Shown: piece after piece, positions 5,512-5,837 of the stretch
How the letters are laid out: each line of letters starts with the position of its first letter
Position numbering within the stretch: position 1 is the first letter of the stretch
Source: Gammaproteobacteria bacterium
GTDB lineage: Bacteria; Pseudomonadota; Gammaproteobacteria; UBA9214
Direction of reading: 5' to 3'
DNA: 5,837 nucleotides
NCBI GenBank assembly: GCA_030635865.1
Contig: DAOVYA010000111.1
Location: 1-5,837 of the forward strand
Made by a program: the position numbers and the translations under genes
The notes under the pieces: generated by a model
The model's input: the letters and a program-made list of their open reading frames with translations, nothing else
Database searches by the model: none
What the model was told of the DNA's origin: nothing

Positions 5512-5837
5512 ATGAACAGTAAAAAACTGTATCTGCGATTACTTAAATATGTTTTCCCGTACCGGAAGGCATTCCTGTTTTCGCTGTTGGGTACCGTTGC
5601 CTTTGCCGCGACCGAACCGGCAATGCCGGCACTCCTGAAACCACTGCTGGATGAAACCTTCGTAACAAAGAATCCTGAAGGACTGGCGCGGCTACCATTG
5701 TTGTTGATGTTGCTGTTTTTCGTACGTGGCGCAGCCAGCTTTATCAGCGGTTATGGAATGAAATGGGTCGCAACACGGGTGGTCATGGACCTGCGCAAGG
5801 AAATGTTCGACAGGCTGCAAACACTACCCGTTCACTA
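5512..5837 (+). CDS. msbA: Lipid A export ATP-binding/permease MsbA, N-terminal part only
   Basis: The first 108 residues are present and the frame runs off the right edge; the family is about 580 residues long. This part is the start of the ABC type-1 exporter membrane domain. There is a short polar N-terminus, a first transmembrane segment (about 18-38), then PAMPALLKPLLDETFV (37-52), a second hydrophobic segment (about 60-80), and WVATRVVMDLRKEMFDRLQTLPVH (85-108). The latter two stretches match from memory the SLLKPLLDDGFG and VVMTMRRRLFGHMMGMPV regions of E. coli MsbA. MsbA flips the lipid A-core across the inner membrane using ATP; the nucleotide-binding domain lies outside the window. 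The ATG at 5512 gives a normal N-terminus but has no Shine-Dalgarno. An in-frame ATG at 5452 is an alternative. It is divergent from the LPS genes to its left. Confidence 0.92.
   Translation, partial: MNSKKLYLRLLKYVFPYRKAFLFSLLGTVAFAATEPAMPALLKPLLDETFVTKNPEGLARLPLLLMLLFFVRGAASFISGYGMKWVATRVVMDLRKEMFDRLQTLPVH

Noticed and set aside
1..5837. CRISPR array, tRNA or rRNA gene, or defence system
   Set aside because: No regularly spaced direct repeats, no cloverleaf or rRNA-like sequence, and no nuclease, transposase or toxin-antitoxin gene could be seen.

Overview
The window looks like a lipopolysaccharide (LPS) core/lipid A assembly locus of a gammaproteobacterium. The main grounds are the gene content: a GT9 heptosyltransferase, two LPS-kinase-like proteins, a GT4 glycosyltransferase, an ELM1-family protein, a zf-CHCC zinc-finger protein and the lipid A flippase MsbA. 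This resembles the waa/msbA neighbourhoods known from Pseudomonas and related groups. Base composition is close to 50% GC or slightly above. I cannot name the genus from the sequence.

Layout, left to right. The GT9 heptosyltransferase (1-875, minus, cut by the left edge) lies 2 nt downstream of an InaA/WaaP-type kinase-like gene (878-1669, minus). A 300-bp divergent spacer follows, holding GC-rich hairpins and a TGTACA-containing repeat module. Next is a second small kinase-like gene (1986-2672, plus), which converges on a GT4 glycosyltransferase (2722-3843, minus) at a REP-like hairpin. Upstream of the GT4 gene is a 218-bp palindromic MITE-like element (3834-4051), then an ELM1-family gene (4053-5054 at most, minus) and a zf-CHCC gene (5015-5233, minus). 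A divergent 278-bp spacer separates these from the start of msbA (5512 onward, plus, cut by the right edge).

How it fits together (inference from families): the GT9 and GT4 enzymes, and possibly the ELM1-like GT-B fold protein, would extend the LPS core at the inner membrane. The kinase-like proteins would phosphorylate core sugars or serve as accessory pseudokinases. MsbA flips the lipid A-core to the periplasmic face.

The protein-coding part is fairly ordinary. The less ordinary part is the repeat architecture. A hairpin plus TGTACA-TCCC-TGTACA module occurs twice, each time reading toward a downstream start codon, with base changes that preserve pairing in the outer stem. One copy is nested in a large palindrome whose terminal repeat contains the GT4 start codon. 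A different palindrome contains the GT4 stop codon. Both kinase-like proteins also lack the usual catalytic-loop aspartate.
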